Shown one piece after another: positions 21,454 to 32,501 of a DNA stretch of 64,000 bases. The position numbers and the translations under genes were made by a program. Under the pieces are notes generated by a model. The model worked only from the letters and a program-made list of their open reading frames with translations, did no database searches and had not been told where the DNA came from. The stretch's first letter is position 1. Each line of letters begins with the position of its first letter. The DNA comes from Brachypterus glaber (Eukaryota > Arthropoda > Insecta > Coleoptera > Kateretidae): positions 96,966,988-97,030,987 of the forward strand of contig OY294045.1 of NCBI GenBank assembly GCA_958510825.1. The letters run 5' to 3'.

Positions 21454-22462
21454 CGTCGGCTTACAAGTAAAGAGCACTAAGTCCAAACATATGGTTTTGA
21501 GATATTGACAAATTTAACTTTCATTGTTGTTTTTTAATTTTTATAATAATTGTTTTTGGAAAAAAACTACAGCAAATTGCAATGACATGTTTGGACATAA
21601 TGATGTCCCATTTGCAGTTAAATAAAGAAAAATTGAAGTAGTTTAATTCAACTAAATTTGAAAAAAGACATGGAATTAGTGCCTTTTACTTGTAGGCCCA
21701 CGACGTCGGCTTACAAGTAAGGAGCACTAAGTCAATAAAATAATATAAAAAACAACTATTTAAAATTAAAACCCTTCTATTAATATAAACGTATAACTAT
21801 AAAGTAGAAAACAAGATGTTTACATACCTTTTAAAAAACTAGATTTTTAAAAGAAGGATTTGGACTTCTTGATTGTTTAAAGAAAGTTTCCATTTTGGAC
21901 TTTAATAAAATTAATTAGTATTAATTATATGAAACTGCTTACTATGCCAGAACTAAGACAGTTTTCAGAGGCCATCGGCTGTGCCGGCAAAGAAGCATCT
22001 CCTAAAGTCAATAATTATAATGAATCATTATTAATGATAAAACACTTCACGGTGCAATTCTAGGGGCTGTTTTCCGAACTTCCAAGAGCAAAATTAAAAT
22101 AATCTATCAGTTAAAATTTAAATGCGTTTGTCAGTACAATAAATAACGCGATATTGTATCATATAAATGATTCAAGCAATCATAGTTTTATAAATTAACT
22201 CTTTTTAGAAAGTCGTTTAGTGCAGAAACATTTGAAATAATCTACAAGTAAAACGCACTAAGTGCACTAAGTGACTTAGTGCCTATTGCCAGATAAAATT
22301 TTAATCAAAATCAAATTGGTGCGTTTTGTATAGGGGGTAACTCCCTTGGCAGTCCACCTAGAAGTTAGTTCGGTGTACCTATACATAGATCATCAAAAAT
22401 TAACTACAGTGCTATTAAAATCCCATTTTTGCAAAAAAGTGCCTTTTACTTGTAAGCCGACG
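21454..22462. mobile_element. TIR element with CGTCGGCTTACAAGTAA ends
   Basis: The outer ends are CGTCGGCTTACAAGTAA and its inverse TTACTTGTAAGCCGACG. ATAT flanks both sides (21450-21453 and 22463-22466), a plausible 4-bp target duplication. An internal pair of the same ends meets back to back at about 21690-21720, so this may be two abutting copies. GCACTAAGT motifs recur inside. There is no transposase. Confidence 0.75.
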
Positions 22463-22469
22463 ATATAAT

Positions 22470-22671
22470 TGCGATTATAAAGTGCCGAACACTTTTTAAT
22501 GCAAAACTGGCATTAGCGATGAGTAAAATGCAAGAAAGCTGTGTGCGATTTACTGGCCACCGAGCTGTTGTACGTAACAATCACATGGGCTTGTCGCGCA
22601 CAAATCTAACAGAGGCGTGGCTTCAAACGAAGAGTATTTTCTTTTCAAACTGTTCGGCACTTTATAATCGC
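22470..22671. mobile_element. Short MITE with 22-bp TIRs
   Basis: GCGATTATAAAGTGCCGAAC at the left and its inverse GTTCGGCACTTTATAATCGC at the right enclose about 160 bp. No coding capacity. It abuts the preceding TIR element within 8 bp. Confidence 0.7.
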
Positions 22672-23735
22672 ACTGTATATGTATTAGTATATTACGCAAT
22701 GAGTTTGCGAACCTGGTTTTTAGTGTACGAGAGTGTATATTTTTTTTACGAGGCAACTGCCGAGTAAAAAAAGGACATTGAAAAAGGTAAGCGACGACTT
22801 GCATACGCATATGCGCATAGATGGTCGTTGGAAAACTATTTTAGTAAAATCATCATATGTATAACATTTTAACCTTTTAGCGTTTTTGACTAAGGGCCAA
22901 AAATCACTGGAAAATATGTCATGTCCTTTAGTTTTATTTTGATTAACAATCATATCCACATTTATCACAACCTAGATATTTCTATACCATGAAAATAACA
23001 GATAGCATGAAAATAACAGATAGCAATGCGTATAGATAAAAACTTTAATATGTTTTATGTCCCAGTGGATTTTCGTGACAAATATCTGAAAGATTTATTT
23101 ATTTTTATTTTATGTTTTATCACGGATTTTAAATTTATTATGAAAGTGACCCAAATATAAAATAATATGTAGGTTAGGGGTGATAAAATTTCAAATGGTT
23201 GGGCGAGTAATCAGAAAAGATGCTCTTCCATATTCTAATATAAGTGAGTGCAGTTCTTCATTTTTCCAGCAACCAGTCGGTTTTTGATTTGCTTGGGCCA
23301 GCCAGGAAGTCCCTAGCTTGCCGGCAACCGTCGACCGCCCTTCATTGCTCCTTTAGCTTGGTATTAGTCCACTCATTTTGTTCGGCAATAGAACGGAAAA
23401 TTCGTGAGGATTAAAGTTCTTTTTTTTTTGTTTTTTTGAGTAATCTTTAGGTTCGCGGAGGAAACTAAAGACCTTTTTTTTATTTTCTTTGTATACTTTT
23501 TATAAGCATCCTAAAAGTAATATTTTGTGATTATTTTCTAAACAATTTCAAACAAACGTGAAAATTACTATCACTTGCATTCAATTCTAATTAATCTTTT
23601 TAAATGTAAAACATCAATCAGATCGAAACAATTAAATTCAAAACTTTAATAAAGCACGATTTACAAACATTTTATATGATGAATTTTATTCACATAATAT
23701 GGTGTTTTTTTAACGCTTTAAATAAAAAATGGCAG
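22672..23735. other. Intergenic or intronic sequence
   Basis: No gene seen. It ends at a possible splice acceptor (a T-rich run then GGCAG at 23731-23735) directly before the target duplication of the next element. Short frames here have no recognisable domains. Confidence 0.4.
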
Positions 23736-23740
23736 CGATG

Positions 23741-24822
23741 CACACAGGCGGAATTTTCTAAATTCATGGTCAAAACCCTTAGTAAGCTCCAATTTATACC
23801 AAAATTTGTATTTAGGGGTTTTTGGGGCTGCTGAATACAATTTTAACATTCAAATTAATTTTTACAAAATGGCGTATCCAATATGGCTGCCGCCTATATC
23901 AAAATTTGCAGATTTTTTACTAAAAACCATTGTACAGGGTTTTTTGAGGTCGCTGATTACGAATGTAATACTTATTTTAGTTTTTACAAAATGGCGGATC
24001 CAATATGGCTGCCGCCTATTTCAAAATTTGCAGATGGTGAATATCGAAGTGGGGTAAGGGGGTAAAATCTGACAAAAATATTTTTTTAAGCATTTTTTTT
24101 AATTTTTTCTTTTCGTTTTTTAAAAAAAGAATTTTTTTTCGATTTTTTTTTTAATTTTTGAAATATTTTTTGAAATTTTTTTGGTTTTTCAATTTTTTGT
24201 ATTAGTTTATTAATAAACCCAGACCTACAGGGGAAAGTATTATTTTGTTGGCAGTAGTATTTTTTTACTACAAAAATACCTAAAACTAAGACATTTTTTA
24301 GGTTTGGGGAGGGAGAAGCGGGGGATATTAGCAGCAAATTCTTGTTTTAATAATTAGCAAACACATTAATCTTCTCAACCAAGTGTAAAAAGTTGCTTAA
24401 TTCTGGTTAATCTGAAACTTTTTGCCAAGTCGTAATACAAGTTTTAAAAAAGCAACCAAATTTACAGACTAAAACTTATGACTTCCCCTTTTAAACTCAA
24501 TAATCAAAACAATACTTTTTTGTAAAAAATAAATAGGTACGGAATTTAAATCCATTTTAAAAAACTGCTTAAAAAAAGCAACAACTTTGATATTTATATT
24601 AGAAAACTTGATTTTTCGGGAAAAATAACGTTTCAAAATTAGTTTCTTGAAACCCGATTTTTAAACTGACATTTTCGGTTCATTTGTTTTGATAGAAAAA
24701 CGACTTTGGCACCATCTATTGGTACAGTTCATAGAGAAGATAAAAAACGATAGAGGCAACTATTTGAAGCAATTTCGCTTTCGAGGGTTTTGGCCATGAA
24801 TTTATAAAATTCCGCCTGTGTG
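23741..24822. mobile_element. 1.1-kb TIR element with CACACAGGCGG ends
   Basis: Inverted ends of about 45 bp (CACACAGGCGGAATTTT ... AAAATTCCGCCTGTGTG, continuing through CATGGCCAAAACCCT) are flanked by the direct repeat CGATG (23736-23740 and 24823-24827). Inside, about 23800-24060 is a tandem repeat containing GGGTTTTTGGGGCTGCTGAA and AAATGGCGGATCCAATATGG. There is no transposase, so this is a non-autonomous DNA transposon. Confidence 0.8.
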
Positions 24823-24993
24823 CGATGCTACTATGGACATCGTAATACGTGCTCCCCTGTCGCCACTTTTACTGGAAGTCCTCGTGCCATAGTCAATATA
24901 ATATTCAAAGCTAAAGGTTACGAATACCAGCCCGAATCGCCCAGTATCGGCTATAACCTCGTGCGACCCAAAAAGTCCCAGTTTACGATTAGG
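24823..24993 (+). CDS. Candidate host exon, interrupted at its 5' edge
   Basis: 57 codons in one frame, with coding-like base composition in AT-rich surroundings, ending at a good donor (ACGATTAGG, then GTAAAT). The peptide includes CSPVATFTGSPRAIVNI and YEYQPESPSIGYNLVRP; I do not recognise the family. If the CACACAGGCGG element is removed with one CGATG copy, a T-rich run and GGCAG directly precede CGATGCTACTATGGA, which gives an AG acceptor and keeps the frame. This suggests that the transposon landed within five bases of the exon start. The frame, donor and inferred acceptor support it, but there is no second exon to confirm a gene. Confidence 0.4.
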
Positions 24994-25016
24994 GTAAATT
25001 CAAATTTAATGACGTT

Positions 25017-26570
25017 AGGTCATAGTCATAGTCATAATTTATTAATGCTAATAGATTACAAAGATCTTTACACAGGTCAATAATTTAAATAATAAATATA
25101 TATATATATATAGACAGAACATACATTTGTTTACAAAAAGGAATAAAAGTAATATATAAAACATAATTGAGCAAAAACAAAACACTAGTTGGACACCATG
25201 TTTGAAAAATCAAAGTATAAACTCAGAAACCGAATAGAAAGCGTTTGCCAATAAGTGTTTTTTTATAACTTTTTCGAAACTTACCACCGGAAGACCACGA
25301 ACGGTCTCTGGAAGTTTGTTAAAAAACTTAAGAGAATGAAAATTCAGACCATTCTGCGATGCCCTTAACCTGAAGAATCCAGCACGCAAATCATTTTTTG
25401 CTCGAGTATTGTGCTGATGAACATCAGCATTCCGAGAAAAGCTGCATTGGTTGATGTGAGCATGTCGGAGACAGTGATATATATAGAGGCAAGGAAGAGT
25501 GAGAATGCTAAATTCTATAAACTTACCTCTACATTCATCCCTGTATCCCAAACTCCCAACAACTCGAACAGCTCTCCTCTGAAGGCTAAATATTCTTTCA
25601 CTGTCAGCACAATCTCCCCACAAAGCTATACCATATTCTAGGATTGAATGTATTAACCCGAAGTATGCTGTACGCAGAACTGCACCAGACACAGTACCTT
25701 GTAGGGATCTTAAGCAAAAAACATGTTTAGCAAGCCTTGATGCCAACATGTCAGTATGAGGCCTCCAGGTAAAAGTCGGGTCAAGGATTACACCCAGAAA
25801 CCTCACACTTTCAGTTCCCACAAAACCCCTTGAATCTCTTAAAGAAAAGAGCACTCGCTCTGTTTTTGAAGCATTTAGAGAAAGTCCGTTACAAGCAAAC
25901 CATTCGACAGCCATCGATTGTGCGAATGCAGCCCAGTACTGAACCTGTGCTAAATTTTTACCTTTAACAGTCAAGTTAGTATCATCAGCGAAATGAATAC
26001 ATTCAGTGTTATTTGGTATGTAATCAATAAAATCGTTCAAATAAATTAAAAAAAAAAAAGTGGACCCAAGATTGACCCTTGTGGGACACCTTTTGTTATT
26101 TTTTTTTCTGATGACATTTTGCCGTCTATTAAAACAGATTGATAACGGTTACTTAAATAAGATTTTATTAATTTTAGAGACATTTCGCTGAAGTTATACT
26201 TTTCAAGTTTTTTGAGTAGAGTAGGGTGATCCACACAATCGAAGGCTTTAGTTAGGTCTAAAAATAACGAAAGCGAGTACTCGCCCTCTTCAAAACATTC
26301 AAGGGTACGGGTAATAAGGTCCGCTATTGCATCCGTAGTATTCTTTCCTTTCCGAAAGCCAAATTGCTTTGATGAGAAAAGTTTATTAACCTCAAAAAAG
26401 TCCAATATTCTCCGAGCCACAGCTTTTTCAAATATTTTTGAAATGACGGGTAAGAGAGAAATGGGGCGATAATTTGCCACATCATTTTTGTCACCCTTTT
26501 TGAAAATTGGTATAACCTTGGCAATTTTTAGAGAGGCTGTGTATAACGCCATAATAAAACTTTTTTTCTT
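25017..26570 (-). mobile_element. 5'-truncated non-LTR retrotransposon
   Basis: On the minus strand an RT-coding body is followed by a 3' UTR, an AATAAA-like signal (ATTAATAAATTATG) and a short tail of ATGACT repeats at about 25017-25037. Coding homology begins within the RT N-terminal region, so endonuclease and ORF1 are missing. No clear target duplication was found. The 3' UTR contains a TA microsatellite at 25092-25112. Confidence 0.8.
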
Positions 26571-26591
26571 CAAGCATACTAAAATGTTCAT
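25210..26591 (-). pseudogene. Non-LTR reverse transcriptase (frameshifted)
   Basis: The upstream part (26591 to 26046) has KVIPIFKKGDKNDVANYRPI, FGFRKGKNTTDAI, DLTKAFDCVDH and GVPQGSILGPL. The downstream part (26040 to 25210) has HFADDTNL, the catalytic FADD box, then LNASKTERVLFSLRD, the thumb region and LQRRAVRVVGSLGYR. The frame breaks exactly at a run of 12 T (minus strand) after GSILGPL, where intact relatives read on as LLFLIYINDL. This indicates a homopolymer expansion. The C-terminus (FFNKLPETVRGLP) is complete. CR1/jockey-like by motif order; no RNase H domain. Confidence 0.9.
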
Positions 26592-26807
26592 ATTTTATAA
26601 CTGAACACACTAGTGATCTATTTTTTTACAGTAAAAAAATGAGTTCATTATTGTACGCCGTAAAAAAAAGTTAGTTAGCAAAACCACCAATGGCGGCAGC
26701 ACTCTTTAACTTTGAGGACAGCCATACTTCAGACTTGTTTGTTTATTATGTAAACAGGTGGTTGACTCGAGATTCTGTGCAAAAACCTTGTGTGAAATTG
26801 ATTAAAA

Positions 26808-26930
26808 ATGATTGAAGAAGAATATATCGTTTATACACCTATAAATCTATCCGAAATTGCAAATGCTACATTAGACGAGTTACCATCGAAATCGCGAAAA
26901 GAGTACGATTTAGCCTACGAAACAAATTAA
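26808..26930 (+). CDS. Short ORF resembling the N-terminus of a tyrosine-recombinase-like protein
   Basis: A 40-residue frame starting MIEEEYIVYTP and containing LDELPSKSRKEYDLAYE. The LPSKSRKxYxxAY pattern resembles the SAM-like N-terminal core-binding segment of Crypton/phage-integrase-like proteins found in insect genomes. That is recognition from general knowledge, with no search behind it. The frame stops abruptly after AYETN, so it is a truncated copy or a first exon. Another 40-codon frame begins at ATGGCGGCAGC (about 26692) and overlaps this start. Neither is proved to be expressed. Confidence 0.35.
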   Translation: MIEEEYIVYTPINLSEIANATLDELPSKSRKEYDLAYETN

Positions 26931-27029
26931 AATGAGCTAAGAAAGTTTATTTCGAAAGGGTTTTATTGGCCTATTTTAATAAAAAAAAACATACTTTATT
27001 ACTGAATAAATTAAATTCAAAAATTAATA

Positions 27030-27056
27030 TTTAAAAAAATATATAAATATATATAA

Positions 27057-27129
<73 letters not shown>

Positions 27130-27140
27130 TATATATGCTT
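27030..27140. repeat. AT microsatellite
   Basis: A run of AT/TA dinucleotides with interspersed ATATAAAT units. It gives a spurious Tyr/Ile-rich frame on the minus strand. Confidence 0.95.
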
Positions 27141-27142
27141 GA

Positions 27143-27245
27143 AGATAAAATAGTATGAGTGAACTGAGAGGAAAAGTGCCTTTTTTACTCGTCTGTAGTT
27201 TCCTCAGACTAGTAAAAAAAAGGTTCACTTTTCCTCTTAGTAAAA
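27143..27245. repeat. Short foldback element
   Basis: AGTGAACTGAGAGGAAAAGT at the left pairs with CACTTTTCCTCTTAG at the right, with TACTCGTCTG and CAGACTAGTA near the centre. The left edge reads AATAGTATGAGTG, similar to the ends of other short palindromic elements in this window. Confidence 0.7.
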
Positions 27246-27700
27246 CAATACACATTTCACATTAATGTCTACTGCAGGGGCGTCTTTTGAGATTTTTAGA
27301 GAAACAAATGTGGATTGTCTATTTATGATTATCAACTCATATTTTGCCATGCCAAATCAATGGAATCAGTTCAGTTTAAGTCCACCAAAAGTTAAAAAAA
27401 TCGCTAACTATAGGAATTTTACCCAATACAGTCAAAAACTCATTCCACAAAAACTGGATATTTCCGTATAGTTTTGCAGTTCAACTCCTCATATGCATAG
27501 TTTTATCAAATAGTTTAATTTCATTGGGGTTACGGTGCGCATCAGGTCCACAAAAATGAACTATATTTTTGCACTGATTTCTGGTTTTATTACTAAAACT
27601 TACTGTGTTGAATATAATTAGGTGCGGAAAATCCAGTTTTTTTGTTAGAATATATAGCAAAAGATGGTTAAAATACTCACGAATTTCTGTTTCATTTTTT

Positions 27701-27845
27701 TAATGGGGGCGTTGGTTTACGTTAACAATGGTTTGGTTTGGTAGTTTGCTGGTTTGGTGTTTTTTTTTTAATGGGGGCGTTGGTTTACGTTAATAATGGG
27801 TTGGTTTGTTAGTTTGCTGGTTTGGTGTTTTTTTTTTAATGGGAG
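27701..27845 (+). repeat. Tandem repeat, 68-bp period
   Basis: Two full units and the start of a third: TAATGGGGGCGTTGGTTTAC begins at 27701 and 27769, and TAATGGGAGGC at 27837. Units are G/T-rich (GGTTTGGTAGTTTGCTGG) and almost identical. Confidence 0.9.
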
Positions 27846-28560
27846 GCATTTTCAGATACGATATTTCAGAATTTAGAAGGCGATATATTTTAAGAATCAA
27901 ATGTTTATCAATTCCGCATTTTTTTTACGAAAATACTATTAAAAGCAAGTACTTTTAGCCAATTAAAAAAAAACTGTTAGCTCGTAAAGAAAAAAGTAGA
28001 TATTTTTGTAAAATTCTGCAAAAGAATGTTACATAACCTTAAAATAATTTTTGGCATACGTCAAAACAAAAATAATAAAATCAGTGCGCATGCGCTGGAT
28101 TCTTCTCATTACTGTGGTGAGTAAATCGTTAGTGATTCACCTCGCCAGAAAACTTGTAAAATTCCCCGACATTTAGCGTGATTGGATACATTTCCTGACT
28201 TTTCCAGGCATTCCAGGCGGCTGGACACCTTTTTATCGAAACGACAGAAAATAAAAGATTTTTGAACTATACGCCTCAATTGATCAAATAGCTTATGTGA
28301 CGAATGCCTTGTGCAAGCAAACCAGCATAATACCAGTGATCACGCCTGGCTTTGCATAACTAACAAAATAAACTCGAGAAAAATTTTATACTATTCGCAG
28401 CATATTGCTTTTAAGCAATAAAAAGAGCATTATACGATGGTTTTCAAATTTCCAAATTCCTTAAAAATTACCCTGTGGCCATTCCGTCGTTATGTTCAAT
28501 ACATTCGTATATCTTAAGTTAGGTCTCAGAAAATTAATCGTTAGTTCATTCATTTGTTTT
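27846..28560. other. Intergenic sequence, no gene seen
   Basis: AT-rich with a slightly GC-richer part around 28080-28360. No ORF or RNA gene recognised. Confidence 0.5.
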
Positions 28561-29193
28561 TACATCGGCACTTAGTGCTACTAAGAGTGCCGATGTATTG
28601 AAATCTTCGCCGAAAAGTCAAAATCTTCGACCACGTTTTTTTCACATTTCTCGACGTTTTAGACCATTCTGAGTCCAAATCCATTTCTACGTGAGATATC
28701 GACTTGCGGTTTTTTGCATATTGTTTTTTATCGTATTCCGAAGAGCTGATTAGATTTTGGGGTAAACGATTAGGGGGTAAAAATAGGGCAAAACTCCTAT
28801 TTTTAGCGTTTTTTGTTTATAATTAAGGCAATTATTATTGTATTTGGTTAATTTAGCACCTATATAAAATATAATTTTAAATTGGTCAATAAATGTTATA
28901 AACAACGTTTTCCTAAAACGCATTGTTTTCGAGATATTGGCGTTTAAAGCAGTAAAATGTTTGCATATCTCACATATTTATAACCCGATTTCAAAAAATT
29001 ATATGTTAAATAAAAGCTCTTTTTAAGCCCTATAAAAAATGTTATATACAGTTTTTTGCTAGAATATAATGTTTTAAAGATACAGAATTTAAAATCAAAC
29101 AAAACACCTAGTTTGAAATTTGCAAACTAGATGGCTCTAGTGTACAATAGTGCCGATGTTTTGACAGGGTGCTTGCAACCTTTCATCTAGTTT
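28561..29193 (+). mobile_element. Family H copy 3
   Basis: Starts at the stem-loop TACATCGGCACTTAGTGCTA, continues GAAATCTTCGCCGAAAAGTC, and ends GACAGGGTGCTTGCAACC and CATCTAGTTT. The TCTG microsatellite block has been lost by deletion at about 28680. Both ends abut T residues, and no target duplication is visible. Confidence 0.8.
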
Positions 29194-29404
29194 CAGGTTT
29201 CAGAAGTTATTATAGATTTTACGTACATTATCAAAAAATGTTAAGTATGTTACTTGAGGGTAGTCACCAAATTTCAACCGAATTTAGGAAAACTTCCTAT
29301 ACGTTAAATTATTCTTCGGTAGGGCCATATACTAAAAAAAAATTGAAGTTGATCGTGGTACATTTAGGGGTCGTTTGGGGACATAAGGTTATTTATGTAT
29401 TTTT

Positions 29405-30392
29405 ATGGTAATTGCTTTCCCATTTTATTATTTTTTTTTATTTTTGGAAAGCTTTGTATTCGTGCAGTAATTTTTAAATTTGTTTTTTGCGTATTTTTGC
29501 GTTTTATGACGATTAAAATTAATTTTGAGCAAACAAAATGTTTTCAACTGTTTGCACATTGTATGTATTATAAACATGTATAAATTTTCGTATAAAAAAA
29601 GTTTAATTTTTCGTACTAGTTTGAAAACTAAAATAGTCAACATTGATTCGTTTACTTATATTAAAATTGAAATTGACATTTGGACTTAACCCCTATCTAT
29701 ATACCAATTTTGACGAAAATATTAAAAATATTTACCCCCTCACCCCCGCAGGGGTGTTAAAAAAATTTTATTTTCAGATCTTACCTTACCTTATCTTATC
29801 ATTATCTTATCTTATCCAATCGACCGATCGAGCACCAATTTTTTTTTGCTCGAAAATGATTTATATCGACATAAAACGTCATAAAACGTGTTTAGTTTTC
29901 ATCCTGTATATAGTAGATTTTGATAAGTCCTTTATGCGGACAAATATAAGGTTTCGTGCGCATGACGTACTAGCTGGCTTCAAGCGATATTTTCGGTAGT
30001 TTTTGAATGAGTTCGTGAAACAACACGGTCCGCACAATACGTCAAATTCGTCAGGGGCGCGATACTCACGCCACTATCTTTTCCAAAGAACAAAAATAAC
30101 AATAGTTATTCGTAATGAATCACACTATGGAAAATACATCCGATAAATAACATTTCGCGTAGAACGAGTTGCAAATAGGGCTTACGCCATTTCTCCGAGG
30201 AAACATCATCTTGGGCCCAAATACAAGAAGACACCTGGAACAATACAAGCCTCACGTCACAAAAGTCCTTCGATAAAACACACTAGCGGTTAACAAAACG
30301 CAAAAGTACGTAAAAAATTGAAAATTTTTGCACGAATACAAGGCTTTCCCAAAATTTTGAAAATTTTCAAAATCGGAAAGCAATACGGAGAT
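29405..30392. mobile_element. 1-kb element with about 95-bp inverted ends
   Basis: TTGCTTTCCCATTTT ... GCTTTGTATTCGTGCAGTAA ... TTTTTGCGTTTTA (29410-29515) is inverted at 30297-30392 (CAAAAGTACGTAAAAAATTG ... TGCACGAATACAAGGCTTTC ... ATCGGAAAGCAAT). A TTATC-type simple repeat lies at about 29785-29817. No coding domain inside. Confidence 0.65.
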
Positions 30393-30851
30393 GGGCAACC
30401 GAGGTCGCAGAGATCTAACTCGAGGGCTTTCAAACCATCATCCAGAGCAGTCCCTATCAGGCAGGGAGGCAAGTTGCATCCCCTTAAAATTTATTTATAG
30501 AATATCTCAGAATAGCTGTTCAAAAACCTTTGGCCTATATTCGCACTATTTCTAATGACGTCTATAGGTATGTCACAAATGTATCGACCTCGTCGCTATG
30601 ACGCTCCTCGCTGACGTCACGGCTCGCATACACCTGCAGATGCAGTCATGCAGAACGCGTTCCTGCAAAATTTAACGCTGTGGGCCGGTTTTGGCTTGCT
30701 TTCTGCTGCAGGAAGACATAAAAATTCCCGTTTTGTGGATGCCAATAATATTGGGACATTTTCCAGTTTTTATTATCCGTGTGTCTGTTTCCGACGGTAT
30801 TTCGGAAAAACGGCGTATAAATTACTGGTGTCAAGAAAAGCATTTCATTAC
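30393..30851. other. Mixed sequence with a GC-richer patch
   Basis: About 30540-30720 is less AT-rich and includes GACGTC motifs (GACGTCTATA, GCTGACGTCACGG). It could be regulatory, but no gene start was found next to it. Small frames overlap the hAT-like element that follows. Confidence 0.3.
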
Positions 30852-31672
30852 CAGTACCCGGCATATTTCCAGTTGTAGTCCAGTCTTCAGGTCAATAAAA
30901 GAGCCTTTACCTGGAAATAATTCAGGGAGTTTTGATTTTTGGTTTATTGGGTATGGTCGAAAATAAAAAACAATTTTTCGACGTTGAACTCGATTTGTAA
31001 CTGTTATTTTTTTAACGTGTTTTTCACAAAAAACGTATTTTTAAAATATATCTTAAACGTTACACTATACGTTTTTAGATTTTTATTATTTTTTTTTTCG
31101 AAAAACCAAAAATGTTCTTTATCGTCGGTTAGGCATGCCCCTAAGAACATTTTGGGTGAAAATTAAAAAAAATCTAATTGGCACTTTAATAACTTACGTA
31201 AAATTATTTTTTTTTAAATAATTCACACATATGTGCCCCATTATCTCGAGTAAACCGATTTTCGATTGAATCACCATTGTATTAAGTATAAAAAAACTTC
31301 TTAACCAAGTCATAAAGAAAAATCTAAAACCTTACAGTGTAACGTTTAAGGCGGTCCCGTGAATTAGCTATAAGCCGTACAAAAATACATGACACAAAAA
31401 ATGTTGGAGATTTGGTCCTCTTTATTTTCATATCAAACGTTTTTTGTCCTAGGATGCACCGATCTTGAGATATTTTAAAAAGTCCGTTTTTGTAAAATTT
31501 ACGTTTAAAAAAATGAAAGTTCCAAATCGAATTAAATGTCGCAAAATTGTTTAATTGCGGCCTTAAACCCTACCCAATAAACCAAAACTCTAAACTCCCT
31601 GAATTATTTCCAGGTAAAGCCTCTTTTATTAACTTGGAGACTGGACTATAACTGGAAAAACGCCGGGTACTG
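30852..31672. mobile_element. hAT-like MITE (8-bp target duplication)
   Basis: Ends CAGTACCCGGC ... CGCCGGGTACTG, with inverted arms of about 100 bp that share CTGGAAATAATTCAGGGAGT and its inverse. The left flank is TTCATTAC (30844-30851). The right flank TTCATTA (31673-31679) is completed by C at 31921, after the MITE at 31680-31917. An 8-bp duplication and CAG...CTG ends fit hAT elements. No transposase. Confidence 0.85.
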
Positions 31673-31679
31673 TTCATTA

Positions 31680-31917
31680 GGGAACGTTCAAGTATTACGT
31701 GACGCAAATTGTACCAAAATTCATAGCTTTCATAGACCGGTTCTCGCGTTATTATAGATTATAGAGATTTTATATTTTGGCTACCCTCCCCTAATAGGGG
31801 GTGTGTTAGGGGGTAGCCAAAATATGAAATCTCTACAGCCTTGAATAACGCGAGAACCGAGGTATGAAGTGTATGAATTTTGGTACATTTTGCGTTACGT
31901 AATACTTGAACGTTCCC
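31680..31917. mobile_element. Harbinger-like MITE inside a hAT target duplication
   Basis: Terminal inverted repeats GGGAACGTTCAAGTATTACG and its inverse are flanked by TTA on both sides (31677-31679 and 31918-31920). A 3-bp TTA duplication is typical of PIF/Harbinger. Internal inverted segments surround GGCTACCCTCCCCTAATAGG. It entered the right-hand TTCATTAC duplication of the preceding element. Confidence 0.85.
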
Positions 31918-31921
31918 TTAC

Positions 31922-32154
31922 ATAGGATATTTCATATGAGTTGCTTCTTCACGAATACCTTAAATAAAACTAGACATCTTATGATTTGAATTAAATTGTT
32001 TAGGGCAACAGTTAAGCGCCATATTAGGTTTCAAGCTAAGTGACTATATTAGATCCACCAGTAACTATACCTATACCAATCTGACCCACACTTTAGAGGT
32101 CCTTGATAATATTCTATTTGAAGAAAAGTGCGCGGGGGGATATCCTTTTATGAG
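31922..32154. other. Spacer, no gene seen
   Basis: Nothing recognised between the MITE and the satellite array. Confidence 0.5.
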
Positions 32155-32501
32155 GTAATGTTCTTTATAAAACGCCTCATATTGCACTAGTTTGATATTT
32201 TTATATCACACTTATGTGATATTTCTGTATGGAGGTTTGCCTAATTTTATTTAAATATTTTTTAATGTAATGTAATGTTCTTTATAAAACGCCTCATATT
32301 GCACTAGTTTGATATTTTTATATCACACTTATGTGATATTTCTGTATGGAGGTTTGCCTAATTTTATTTAAATATTTTTTAATGTAATGTAATGTTCTTT
32401 ATAAAACGCCTCATATTGCACTATTTTGATATTTTTATATCACACTTATGTGATATTTCTGTATGGAGGTTTGCCTAATTTTATTTAAATATTTTTTAAG
32501 T
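32155..32501 (+). repeat. Tandem satellite, three units of 117 bp
   Basis: TTCTTTATAAAACGCCTCAT begins at 32161, 32278 and 32395, giving an exact 117-bp period with almost no divergence. Each unit contains the palindrome ATATCACACTTATGTGATAT. Units are joined by TAATGTAATG. Near-identity implies recent amplification. There are no spacers of unique sequence, so this is not a CRISPR array. Confidence 0.95.

Noticed and set aside
27031..27255. Tyr/Ile-rich minus-strand frame
   Set aside because: Translation of an AT microsatellite.
29643..29999. 118-residue plus-strand frame
   Set aside because: It lies within the 1-kb inverted-end element and includes a simple TTATC repeat; no domain.
32155..32501. 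Regular direct repeats that could suggest a CRISPR array
   Set aside because: Units are contiguous 117-bp tandem copies with no unique spacers, in an animal-type genome.
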